Positions 18,111 to 25,768 of a stretch of DNA of 64,000 bases are shown piece by piece (within the stretch, counting starts at the first letter, position 1; each line of letters begins with the position of its first letter). The DNA is taken from positions 372,001 to 436,000 of the forward strand of contig CBDIDG010000005.1 of the NCBI GenBank assembly GCA_965277615.1, given 5' to 3'. The stretch is from Bog-532 sp965277615. Lineage in GTDB: Bacteria > Actinomycetota > Actinomycetes > Streptosporangiales > Streptosporangiaceae. The notes under the pieces were generated by a model, which worked only from the letters and a program-made list of their open reading frames with translations, was not told the DNA's origin and did no database searches. A program made the position numbers and the translations under genes.

Positions 18111-18449
18111 CTACTGCCGCTGGCCCCATCGCTGCTGTGCTGCCTGGCGTGAGACGCCGAGCCGGGCCGCGATCTCGGCCCATGAGTACCCGGCCTCCCG
18201 TAGGCCGATGACGGCATGGGCGATGGCCTCGTCCAGCTCAATGGCGAGCCCGGTCATGTCGGCCAGGGCCTCAACATCACCGGCTGCCACTCGTCGGGCG
18301 TGGGCGCGTATCACGCGGCGGATGAAGGACGCGTACTCGTCATTCTCGACCCGCCGCCGTCGCCGGTTTGGTGTCAACCTCGCCTTGACATCGGATCGTC
18401 TGCCCGGCTCGCCTGCACCTGCCGCGTGGTCTGCCATGAGAGGGGCCAT
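18111..18449 (-). CDS. Small helix-turn-helix protein
   Basis: From ATG 18449, behind AAGGAG at good spacing, this is a 112-residue protein with a basic N terminus (NRRRRRVENDEYASFIRRVI). Its C-terminal half reads DEAIAHAVIGLREAGYSWAE followed by IAARLGVSRQAAQQRWG, a sigma-region-4/ECF-like helix-turn-helix. Proteins of this build are frequent in actinomycete mobile elements and are thought to be DNA-binding. It is divergent from the ClpC-like gene about 440 bases away. Targets unknown. Confidence 0.65.
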   Translation of the reverse strand: MAPLMADHAAGAGEPGRRSDVKARLTPNRRRRRVENDEYASFIRRVIRAHARRVAAGDVEALADMTGLAIELDEAIAHAVIGLREAGYSWAEIAARLGVSRQAAQQRWGQRQ

Positions 18450-18889
18450 CGCCTGCTCCTTCCACCTCGGCCGCCAGAGGGGGTCACGGCCTGGGGCCTT
18501 CACCCGATAGGTGCCGAGGTGGTGGAGCCGGGAGTGGAGGTCAAGTTGCGGCTGCTTGATGCTTTGGAGTGGTAGAGGCTCCGCGCGAGTGATCTGTGCT
18601 CGTGTGGAGGGGGCAGGCCAAAGGATCATGCGTTCAGCCGCTGCTTGACCGGAGTGGACGGCGGAATACGATTTCGGACCGGGTAAGGCGCGATGTTGAT
18701 CTGGTGCAATGCCACGACCTCCTGCTTGGGAGATCGTCGGCGTGAGCGTCGTTGTCAAGCCGGGCCGGGCTCCATTGTCTGTGCCGGTCACAAACATTCC
18801 TGGAACGCAGCTCCGCTGGTCTCTGCCGGTACGGCTTATCGTGATTGTCATCAGGCATCGCCGGGATGAGGGTACGAAGGGCGCGGAGC
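18450..18889. other. Intergenic region between divergent HTH and ClpC-like genes
   Basis: Of the 440 bases no frame gives a recognisable protein. The promoters for both flanking genes should lie here. I see no clear palindrome or -35/-10 pair. Confidence 0.4.
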
Positions 18890-19678
18890 ATGTTCGAGCG
18901 GTTCACCCACCGGTCCCGCCGGGTGGTGGTGCTGGCGCAGGAAGAGGCCAGGATGCTCAATCACAGCTACATCGGCACCGAGCACATCCTGCTCGGCCTC
19001 CTGCACGAGGGCACCGGTGTAGCCGCTACGGCGCTGACGTCGCTGGGGATCAGCCTGCAGGCGGCGCGGCGGGAGGTCGAGGCGATCATCGGCCGGGGCC
19101 AGGAGCCGCCGTCCGGGCACGTCCCATTCACGCCGCGGGCCAAGAAGGTGCTTGAGCTGTCGCTGCGCGAGGCGCTGCAGCTGGGCCACAACTACATCGG
19201 CACCCAGCACATCCTGCTCGGCCTCATCCAGGAGGGCGACGGCGTGGCTGCGCAGGTGCTGGTGAAGCTGGGCGCGGACCTGAACCGGGTCCGCCAGCAG
19301 GTGATCGAGCTGCTGCCCGGGCAGCAGGATTGGGACGATGCGGATGCTCTCAGCCAGCCCGATTTGCTGAACCGTCGTCTGGCAGCGATCGAACGCTGGG
19401 TGGGCATGCGGCCTGACCTGGACGACCTCGACGAAGATATCGCGCAGGTCCGTCGGCAGAAAGAAGCCGCGATCGAAAGGCAGGATTCCGAGGCCTCCGC
19501 CGCGCTGCGCGACGAAGAGTCGCAGCTGATGGCTCGGGCCCGGGAAGAGGGGTGGACAGATGCGGTGGCTGGCCGCCTGTCACTGGCCCAGGAAGTCGGC
19601 CGGATGAATGCCGAACTGGAAAGGCTGCGGGCCGTTTTGCGCGACCACGGCATCGAACCGGGCAGCGACCCTGCATAG
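18890..19678 (+). CDS. ClpC-like protein with only the N domain and a UVR/middle-domain-like helix pair
   Basis: A 262-residue protein starting MFERFTHRSRRVVVLAQEEA. Residues 1-145 are two Clp-N repeats (IGTEHILLGLLHEGTGVAA and IGTQHILLGLIQEGDGVAA) and closely match the window's own ClpC (49609-52134). After a short linker (LLPGQQDWDDADALSQP) comes DLDDLDEDIAQVRRQKEAAI, the counterpart of the ClpC UVR/coiled-coil segment. Both AAA+ ATPase modules are absent. It cannot unfold proteins but could bind ClpC substrates or adaptors, or mix with ClpC N-domain interactions; this is inference. A GGAGC word precedes ATG 18890. Confidence 0.8.
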   Translation: MFERFTHRSRRVVVLAQEEARMLNHSYIGTEHILLGLLHEGTGVAATALTSLGISLQAARREVEAIIGRGQEPPSGHVPFTPRAKKVLELSLREALQLGHNYIGTQHILLGLIQEGDGVAAQVLVKLGADLNRVRQQVIELLPGQQDWDDADALSQPDLLNRRLAAIERWVGMRPDLDDLDEDIAQVRRQKEAAIERQDSEASAALRDEESQLMARAREEGWTDAVAGRLSLAQEVGRMNAELERLRAVLRDHGIEPGSDPA

Positions 19679-19789
19679 GCGGTCACGCCTTCGGCTTCCA
19701 CTATCGGGCATGAGGAAGACGGCCATGCGCTGCACCGGGTCCGCGTAGCTGATGAGCCACGATGATCTGCGTCGCTTCATGCATGTGGC

Positions 19790-20779
19790 CCGGCGCGCGT
19801 CCGGCCGGGGCCGCCAAGGCCAGAGGCCGGGCGCTGGCGCCGGGCCAGCGGCGCCGCGAGGCGCCGCCTTGATGAGTGGCTGGCATGAAGGAGCGGCAGG
19901 GAACGCGGGGCACGACGCTGCGCGGCTATCGCTGGCTGATCCGTGAGCACATCCGGCCGACCCTTGGCCGTAAGCGCTGGACAAGCTGAGCCCGACAGAT
20001 GTCCGGCGCTTGGTGGAGGCTAAGTCGGTCTCGGGGCTGTCCGGTCAGAGCGTCCGTCTGATGCAGGACTGATCCGCAACGTCTTGGCCGATGCTGAGCG
20101 CGAGGAGCTGGTCTAGCGCAATGTGGCGAAGCTGGTCCGGCCTCCGGGTGTGCAGCGCGCCGAGGTCCGGGCGCTGACGGTGGAGGAGGCTCGGCGGCTG
20201 GTTGCGGTGATCAAGGGTGACCGTTTCGAGGCGCTGTGGCTGTGCGCGCTCACCCTGGGGCTGCGCAAGGGCTAGCTGCTGGGACTCCGCTGGATCGATA
20301 TCGACTTCGACGCCGGGACGCTCCGTGTTCGCCAGGCGCTCCAGCGGGTGGACGGACGCCTGGTCCTGGTCGAACCGAAGACGTCGCTGTATCGTCGCAC
20401 GGTGCCGGTCCCCGCCGCGACGCTGGTGGCGCTGCGGTCCCGGCGCGCACAGCAGGATGCGGAGCAGCTCGCGGCGGGACCCACGTGGGTGCAGTCGGGT
20501 TTTGTCTTCGCGACGCACATTGGCAGGCCGATCGATCCGCGCAACCTCAGCCGGTCCTGGTACCTGATCCGTGAGCGGGCCGAGCTCGGCCCGGTCCGCG
20601 TCCATGACCTCCGTCACTCATGTGCGTCGTTCATGCTCGCGGCCGGGGCGTCTCCCCGGACGGTGATGAAGACGCTTGGGCACAGCCAGATCGGCTTGAC
20701 GATGAACACCTACGCGCACGTGCTGCCGGACCTCGAACGGACGGCTGTTGACGCAGCGGCAGACTCGATCTTCGGCTGA
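19790..20779 (+). pseudogene. Decayed tyrosine site-specific integrase
   Basis: Pieces of a phage-type integrase lie in several frames: RLDEWLA at 19865, TLRGYRWLIREHIRPTLG near 19910, LSPTDVRRLVEAK near 19985, LIRNVLADAEREELV near 20067, then a same-frame catalytic domain interrupted by TAG at 20114-20116 and TAG at 20273-20275 (GLRKG-stop-LLGLRW). The last part retains VHDLRHSCASFMLAAG and TLGHSQIGLTMNTYAHV, i.e. the Arg-His-x-x-Arg-Tyr box II with its Tyr. At least two frameshifts and two nonsense codons make it non-functional. The start is approximate. It ends next to a second tRNA-Thr, its probable former target. Confidence 0.85.
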
Positions 20780-20793
20780 GCGCGGCCGGGTGC

Positions 20794-20815
20794 TGGCTGC
20801 ACCGCATGGCTGCAC
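20794..20815. repeat. Paired TGGCTGCAC motif, copy 3
   Basis: TGGCTGCAC at 20794-20802 and 20807-20815 lies 14 bases after the integrase stop codon and about 50 bases before the tRNA-Thr-like gene. This is the same arrangement as copy 1 next to the intact tRNA-Thr. Confidence 0.6.
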
Positions 20816-20866
20816 TCATCAACCGGAGCCAGGGTCCCGTGTTCGAAAACTGCGGCGTGAACTGGG

Positions 20867-20939
20867 AGCCGATGAGCGGATTCGAACCGCTGACCTGCCG
20901 TTTACAAGACGGCTGCTCCGCCAGCTGAGCTCCATCGGC
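20867..20939 (-). tRNA. tRNA-Thr(TGT)-like copy with unusual position 8
   Basis: The reverse complement has a 7-bp acceptor stem (GCCGATG/CATCGGC), the same anticodon arm (loop CTTGTAA) and the same T-arm as the tRNA at 12465-12537. Base 8 is G instead of the nearly universal U, the D-arm differs at three positions, and the 3' end reads TCCCA rather than TCCA. The acceptor stem change is compensated on both sides. It may be a diverged second gene or a non-functional copy carried with the adjacent integrase. Confidence 0.7.
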
Positions 20940-21125
20940 GGGAGACTCCGAGCATGCGGCAGGACCGGCAAACGGCTTGATCATGCCCGTTACGTGCCCA
21001 GCTTCCAGCTGATCGGAGTATCTGCCCAGCTCCGACGGACTTCCACGGGGGTCTTGAGAACTGCTCGGCGGGCGTCCGCGGCCGGGGTTGACCCGGTGCG
21101 GCGCGAGCCAGGGCCCTGCGAGACT

Positions 21126-22340
21126 TCAGCGGAGCAGGACACGCTCTTCACCGAAGTCTGCGGTGATGTCGAGCCGGCCGCCCAGCGCCTGCACGTAGCC
21201 GGCCAGGGTGCGGACCTCGGTGGCGCCGGGCTCGGCGCGTTCGATGGCCGACACTCGTTCCTGCCGCACGCCCATCCGCTGGGCCACCTGCGCCTGGGTC
21301 AGCCCCAGCCGGGTGCGCTGCTCGGTCAGCGTCCGGGCCCGGTTCCGGGCGGCCAGCGCGGCCGCGCCGAGGTGAACCTCCTCGGCGTTCCCGGGGAAGA
21401 ACTCATCGAGAAATGACTGCGCATCGCCGAATGTGCGGGCCGTCGCCTCGGGAGCCTGACCCGTCCGGAGGCGCTGCAGGACTCCCGCGGCCAAGGTGAC
21501 GGCTTCGCGGTAATGATCGCGCACCGCGTCGTGTCCTTCCAGCACGGCGATCAGCAGCGCGGTGCCGGGGGGCTCGATGGCGAACAGGATGCCGATGCCG
21601 CTGTCGCAGGGCGCACCGGGCCGCAGCTCCATCAAGGCCGCTGCCGATGGCTGACGGCGTAGTTCCTGCTCGATCTGGTCCGTGATCTCCCGGAGCCACG
21701 CCGTCGCGCCGGTGACCCGCGAGCCGGAACCCTCAGGCCCGGCGCCAATGCCGCCGAGGTCCTGGCCCGAGGCCTGCTCGATCAGCTGGCTGGCTTGCGC
21801 CGCGCCAAAGGCCGCCCTCAGCGCTTCTTTCCTGGTCCGGAAGGCATCGGCCTGCATCTGCTGCCGTCGGCTCATCGCGGTCAGCTGCGGCTCGGCCTTG
21901 ATCACTCCGGTGAGCAGCCGCCTCAGTTCGGCGATCAGGCCGGCTGCGGCAGCCCGCTCGGCCGCGGTCGGCACCGCCTCCGCCGCCGGGTCCGCATCGG
22001 GCAGGCTCTGAGGCTGTTCCTCCGTCGTGGCCTGCAGCGACTGCAGGCTGGCGATCTGACGTTCGATGTCCTTCCGCAGCGTCGCCGCGTCAGCCACCCG
22101 GCGGCGCAGGATCTGCTGGGAGTCCAGCCGTTCCTGATACGCCCGGTCCAGAGCCTCGGGCAGCCCCGCTGGTCCGGGCGAATCCGCCAGGGAGATCACC
22201 AGCGGCGGCCGAAGACCGCCGTTGTTTTCGGCCAGTGCGGTCAGCGCCTGGCCCACCAGTATGGCGCCCGGCGGATCGCTGTCCCGCAGGCCGGCCAGCC
22301 AGTCGTGAATCTCCTCCGACATCTGCAGCCGGTAGCCCAC
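21126..22340 (-). CDS. HigB-like toxin fold split by a coiled coil and fused to a HigA-like HTH
   Basis: A 404-residue protein from GTG 22340 (GAGGAGG upstream). Residues 1-51 (EEIHDWLAGLRDSDPP, VGQALTALAENNGGLRPPLV) look like the N-terminal helices of a HigB/Gp49-type RelE-fold toxin. Residues 60-235 are charged and mostly helical (LRRRVADAATLRKDIERQI), probably coiled coil. Residues 237-290 (MELRPG, IGILFAIEPPGTALLIAVLE, DHYREAVTLAAGVL) match the C-terminal strands and helix of the same toxin fold. Residues 335-404 are an XRE helix-turn-helix (LGLTQAQVAQRMGVRQERVS) with a HigA-like end (YVQALGGRLDITADFG). The split-domain reading is my inference. Similar one-chain proteins exist in actinomycetes; function unknown to me. 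Confidence 0.65.
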   Translation of the reverse strand: MGYRLQMSEEIHDWLAGLRDSDPPGAILVGQALTALAENNGGLRPPLVISLADSPGPAGLPEALDRAYQERLDSQQILRRRVADAATLRKDIERQIASLQSLQATTEEQPQSLPDADPAAEAVPTAAERAAAAGLIAELRRLLTGVIKAEPQLTAMSRRQQMQADAFRTRKEALRAAFGAAQASQLIEQASGQDLGGIGAGPEGSGSRVTGATAWLREITDQIEQELRRQPSAAALMELRPGAPCDSGIGILFAIEPPGTALLIAVLEGHDAVRDHYREAVTLAAGVLQRLRTGQAPEATARTFGDAQSFLDEFFPGNAEEVHLGAAALAARNRARTLTEQRTRLGLTQAQVAQRMGVRQERVSAIERAEPGATEVRTLAGYVQALGGRLDITADFGEERVLLR

Positions 22341-22765
22341 CGCAGGGCCTCCTCACCGCCGCCAGTACCCATGGGTACTATCGCAGTAGCCGAGACTGGC
22401 CAGCAAGGCACCATAAGGTGAGCGGCGCCCGGGATCCGGAGATGACGCGAGGTTCCGTGTACTGGGCAGCCCCTCGCTCTTTTCCCCGGTAGACCACGTT
22501 GTAGACGTGATTGGCCACGACCGCTCCCTGCTGTCTGCACTAGCCTCGGCCTTTCCCTGAATCGAGACCACGCTCCGGTTCTACAGCCACCCCAGCGCCA
22601 CCGCCGGACAGCGGATCGGCGCCATGATGAACGCCCGCTGGACCACTCCGGCCGGCCGCATTCCCAAAGCCGATCTTGGCTCCCGTCACCGGCCGTATCG
22701 CCAGTTCTGATTGGGCCTCGGGGCGCCCGGGTTGGGTGTAATCCCGGCTTTTCGCGCCGGCTGTT
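22341..22765. other. Gap with possible gene remnants
   Basis: About 425 bases without an acceptable gene. A forward frame near 22580-22710 (TLRFYSHPSATAGQRIGAMM) and a reverse frame near 22440-22500 (HVYNVVYRGKERGAAQYTEP) look protein-like but are short, lack starts and have no domain I recognise. Confidence 0.35.
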
Positions 22766-23428
22766 ATGGTCGCCATCAAGACATCCTCGGCGATCGATCG
22801 GGCGCGGATGAAAGAACCGCAGGCGGATGACTGGCCAGTGTCCCGCTACCCCATGGAGGGCAGCGCCTGGCTGCACCGGGACATCATCGTCACCAAGGAC
22901 GGCGTCAGCGCGCAGCCTTCCATCACCCCGGTCACGATCGTCCCGGCCCGCTATCAAGGCACCTATGAAGGCGCACCGTGGATCTGCTTCCCCGTCCACC
23001 CGCAGTCGCTCACCGAGGAATCGTGGCGTGACTGGGACGGCGAAGAACGCGACTGCCAGGTCTTCTGGCAGAGGCCGCACGTCCAGGAACTGTTGATCGG
23101 CCGGGGCGATAGCCCGACGGCCGCGTACGACGATCTCATCGACCAGGCCTGCGCGCGCGCCGGCGTCGACCGCGCCGCCCTCACCGGAAATCCAGACCAC
23201 ACCGTGCCCATGGTCACCGGCCTCAACTACCAGGACGCCGCCGGACTGCTGCGCCACGCCGGATACCAGGCCGCCGCGATCACCGCGTCCAGCACACCAG
23301 CCCAGCCCGGCTGCGGCATCCTGCACGCGGTGGTCATCGCCCAGCAGCCAGCACCAGGCATCCCAGCCCACCCCGGTGCCACCATCACGCTGACCATCAG
23401 AACTGCAGGCCCCGGCAGCACCCGGTAA
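22766..23428 (+). CDS. Hypothetical protein with a C-terminal PASTA-like domain
   Basis: A 220-residue protein, or 206 if ATG 22808 is used. Residues 30-150 are unrecognised and rich in Trp and acidic residues (WICFPVHPQSLTEESW, GDSPTAAYDDLIDQAC). Residues 153-215 (VPMVTGLNYQDAAGLLRHAG, then AQQPAPGIPAHPGATITLTI) fit one PASTA repeat. There is no signal peptide or membrane segment, which is odd because PASTA domains normally lie outside the cell on kinases or penicillin-binding proteins. Neither start has a strong ribosome site. Confidence 0.6.
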   Translation: MVAIKTSSAIDRARMKEPQADDWPVSRYPMEGSAWLHRDIIVTKDGVSAQPSITPVTIVPARYQGTYEGAPWICFPVHPQSLTEESWRDWDGEERDCQVFWQRPHVQELLIGRGDSPTAAYDDLIDQACARAGVDRAALTGNPDHTVPMVTGLNYQDAAGLLRHAGYQAAAITASSTPAQPGCGILHAVVIAQQPAPGIPAHPGATITLTIRTAGPGSTR

Positions 23429-23658
23429 CACGACCCGGGCCACAAGCGCCGCTGAGCCTTGACCGCCGGCCGGGCCATGGACACCACCGCCACGCGGCCC
23501 GCACGTGAGCCACATGGCAGCTCCCGAACCGCGGCCGCCCGGCAGCAGCCAGGAACTGGGACCGGAGCGCACTCGTCCTCGGCCGCTCCTATCGGGCCAC
23601 GGAAACGGCGCCCTCGACGAGATTTGAAAGGGCGCACCAGGGAGGGGAGACTCCTGTC

Positions 23659-24492
23659 ATGACCGCCACCGGCAGGGCGATTGTGCGAACAGGCGGCCGG
23701 CCGTGTCCTGCGAACCGCCTGGACAGCCAAGCAGGCAACCTGACACCTGAGCACAGCAAACCCCGAAGCAGGGTGAGGCCACGACGAGCTGGCGGGATGA
23801 TCACCCCAGCCGCCGGCCTGATTGGCCTGGCCGTCATGCTCACCGCATGCAGCCACCCAGCGGGGCATCCCGCGCCCGCTGGGCATCCCTCGCCCGGCGA
23901 TGCCGCCGGCAGCAACCCCTCCGCCTGCAGCGGCCCGCACCCCACCGGGAACTGGATCGCGCTGCTGGCCCCCGGCCACATGGCCGGCACCGTCCAGAAC
24001 GCCCAGATCAGCATCATGGCGGCCATCCCGGATACCACAACAGGCAAGACCTACCTCATTCTGCAGCGCCCGCCCGCCGACTCACCGGGGCAGCTTCAGC
24101 AATCGGACCTCGCACCGCTCATCACCAGCGGTGTCCTCCGATCCGCCGCCGGCTACAACGCCCAGGCATCCAAGTCAGATTTGTACTCCTGCGACATGAA
24201 ACTGTCCGACAAACCAGCAGCCCAGCCCTACATCACCGCCGCCGAAAAGGCGGCGCAAGCTGCCGGGCTGGGCACCAGCGCCGATTTCGCCTCCACGGCA
24301 TCCCCGTTCCTGATCAGTGACGATCCACTCGACCCGGACTCCTACATCGTCACCCTCGACGTCCCCGGTCCCCCGCAGACCAGCTTGCCCACCGACATGC
24401 CCACCCTGTACACCCAGCGATCGATCATCACACTCGTCACCAAGCAGAACCCGGCCGTCACAGGAATCGGCCAGGGAATCATTGGGCAATAG
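23659..24492 (+). CDS. Putative lipoprotein of unknown function
   Basis: ATG 23659 has a strong GGAGGGGAG ribosome site, but the signal sequence (MITPAAGLIGLAVMLTACS) begins only at residue 47. Either the n-region is unusually long or translation starts at ATG 23797. The lipobox LTAC is followed by a Pro/Gly/His-rich linker (HPAGHPAPAGHPSPG) and a 190-residue domain I do not recognise (APGHMAGTVQNAQISIM, YIVTLDVPGPPQTSLPTDM). It is probably exported and lipid-anchored. No partner is evident. Confidence 0.6.
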   Translation: MTATGRAIVRTGGRPCPANRLDSQAGNLTPEHSKPRSRVRPRRAGGMITPAAGLIGLAVMLTACSHPAGHPAPAGHPSPGDAAGSNPSACSGPHPTGNWIALLAPGHMAGTVQNAQISIMAAIPDTTTGKTYLILQRPPADSPGQLQQSDLAPLITSGVLRSAAGYNAQASKSDLYSCDMKLSDKPAAQPYITAAEKAAQAAGLGTSADFASTASPFLISDDPLDPDSYIVTLDVPGPPQTSLPTDMPTLYTQRSIITLVTKQNPAVTGIGQGIIGQ

Positions 24493-24632
24493 TCCTCCCA
24501 GCCGCCCGCACCTGACAATGGCCGCCCGGCTGTCCTTAGATAAGCACTCAAGGGTCACGCATCACCCGCATGCCAGCCTCCAACTCCACGTGGCCCCTGT
24601 CCGGAGCCGCATGACAGCGGCTGCGCCGCTGA

Positions 24633-24738
24633 CCTGGCTGGCTGCCGTTCTACCCGCTTCGTACCCAGCTTCCTGACCTCACCCCCACCTCGTGCGGCCG
24701 AGGTCAGGAAGCACTCCACAGAACGGCAGCCAGCCAGG
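24633..24738. repeat. Long nested inverted repeat (106 bases)
   Basis: Outer arms 24633-24651 and 24720-24738 are perfect 19-base complements (CCTGGCTGGCTGCCGTTCT against its reverse complement). Inner arms 24668-24680 and 24700-24712 (GCTTCCTGACCTC/GAGGTCAGGAAGC) are perfect over 13 bases around a 19-base loop. The rest of the gap between 24493 and 24914 holds no recognisable gene. It could be a miniature transposable element, a structured RNA, or an element origin or termination site. Confidence 0.85.
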
Positions 24739-24914
24739 AAAGAGCATTTGAACAATGAAAAGAACTAAAAATCAAGAACAAGGGTCAACGGCGCTGGGAG
24801 CCCCTGGGTGGCGCGGATACGGACGGCCGGGTTCCGGGTGTGTTGCTGCCTCCCCGTCGCGTCCTTACGTTGGCATGACGGCAGGCTGATGACGAAAGGG
24901 CGGGTGGGGAGCCG

Positions 24915-25370
24915 ATGGCCACCTTCCGGGCGTATGCCAAGGTGCTCGACGCCGATGACCCGGCGATGCGGGTCTACGAAGCGGGCTTGCGGTCCTGCCC
25001 GGCCGCGCCGGGCCTCCTGCTGGGGGACGTGTTGCGGCAGACGGACGGCGTCTATGAGACGACAACCCCGCTGTCACCGCGGCTGCGTGAGAACATCCGG
25101 GAAGCCGCGGAACTGACGGGCGACCTGGAGCTGCTGGCGGCCGCTGAGCTGAGCGAGGTGCCGGTGTCCCTGGATCATCTGCGTGGCCTGGACCCGCAGA
25201 CCCGGATCGCCATCAGGGCAGAACTTTCGTACGAGGGCGATGAGGGCGCCCGGATGGGCCGGGCCCGAGAGCCGCGCCCGGCCGTGGCTACGATCCTGCC
25301 CGATGGCACGGTGGTGGCCGGGGATGCAGTTCCCGCACCAGAAGGTGATCCAGGCCCGCCGCTTGGGTAG
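24915..25370 (+). CDS. Hypothetical protein
   Basis: A 151-residue frame from ATG 24915 (GGGGAG just upstream). Composition is natural for this genome: AYAKVLDADDPAMRVYEAGL, LSPRLRENIREAAELTGDLE, LDPQTRIAIRAELSYEGDEG. No domain is recognised, and no signal peptide or membrane helix is visible. The last 30 residues are Pro/Gly-rich and overlap an antisense frame with a zinc-ribbon pattern, so its real 3' end is less certain. Confidence 0.5.
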   Translation: MATFRAYAKVLDADDPAMRVYEAGLRSCPAAPGLLLGDVLRQTDGVYETTTPLSPRLRENIREAAELTGDLELLAAAELSEVPVSLDHLRGLDPQTRIAIRAELSYEGDEGARMGRAREPRPAVATILPDGTVVAGDAVPAPEGDPGPPLG

Positions 25371-25440
25371 CCCGGTGTCCCGGTGCCTGTCCCGCCAGCA
25401 ATGCACTCGCGCCTGGCAGCGGGAACACCACTGGATGTCC
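25290..25440 (-). other. Antisense frame with zinc-ribbon Cys pattern (gene remnant?)
   Basis: On the minus strand, just behind the GntR mini-gene, one frame reads WCSRCQARVHCWRDRHRD and then KRRAWITFWCGNCIPGHHRA. Two CxxC pairs with Trp neighbours is a typical small zinc-ribbon arrangement. No ATG, GTG or TTG start lies in frame close upstream. It overlaps the 3' end of the forward hypothetical gene. It may be a broken small gene or coincidence. Confidence 0.25.
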
Positions 25441-25470
25441 CGGCCGATGTCCCGGTGGCTGTTGTGCTGG

Positions 25471-25722
25471 TCAGGGTGCGGTGAAGCTGCCCCGGCCGTG
25501 GACAGTGACGACTTTCCCGGCGTCCCGGAGCATCGCGATCGCGGTGCGGACCGTGATCCGGGCGACGCCGTACTGCTGGGCCAGCTCGGCTTCGCTGGGC
25601 AGCCGGGTGTCCGGCGCGATCGCGCCGGAATCGATGTCGGCTTCGATGTCGCGGGCGACCTGCCCGGCGACCGAGGTCGCCGAATCGCGGCGGATCCGGC
25701 CGCTGCGATCATCGAGAGACAT
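25471..25722 (-). CDS. GntR-type winged-helix regulator without effector domain
   Basis: An 83-residue protein that is only the GntR DNA-binding domain: VAGQVARDIEADIDSGAIAP, LPSEAELAQQYGVARITV, AIAMLRDAGKVVTVHGRGSF. Full-length GntR regulators carry a further 120-170-residue ligand domain, which is absent here. It is divergent from the 188-residue gene at 25867, and a perfect inverted repeat lies between them, so it probably represses both directions. Similar short GntR proteins occur on actinomycete integrative plasmids. Confidence 0.8.
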   Translation of the reverse strand: MSLDDRSGRIRRDSATSVAGQVARDIEADIDSGAIAPDTRLPSEAELAQQYGVARITVRTAIAMLRDAGKVVTVHGRGSFTAP

Positions 25723-25768
25723 GCCCAGACCATAGATGACCCCTGACCTGCTCTAACTCACATACTAC

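Noticed and set aside
22241..23572. 443-codon minus-strand frame spanning the PASTA gene and part of the toxin/antitoxin-like gene
   Set aside because: It crosses two genes with better evidence in other frames and shows only shadow composition.
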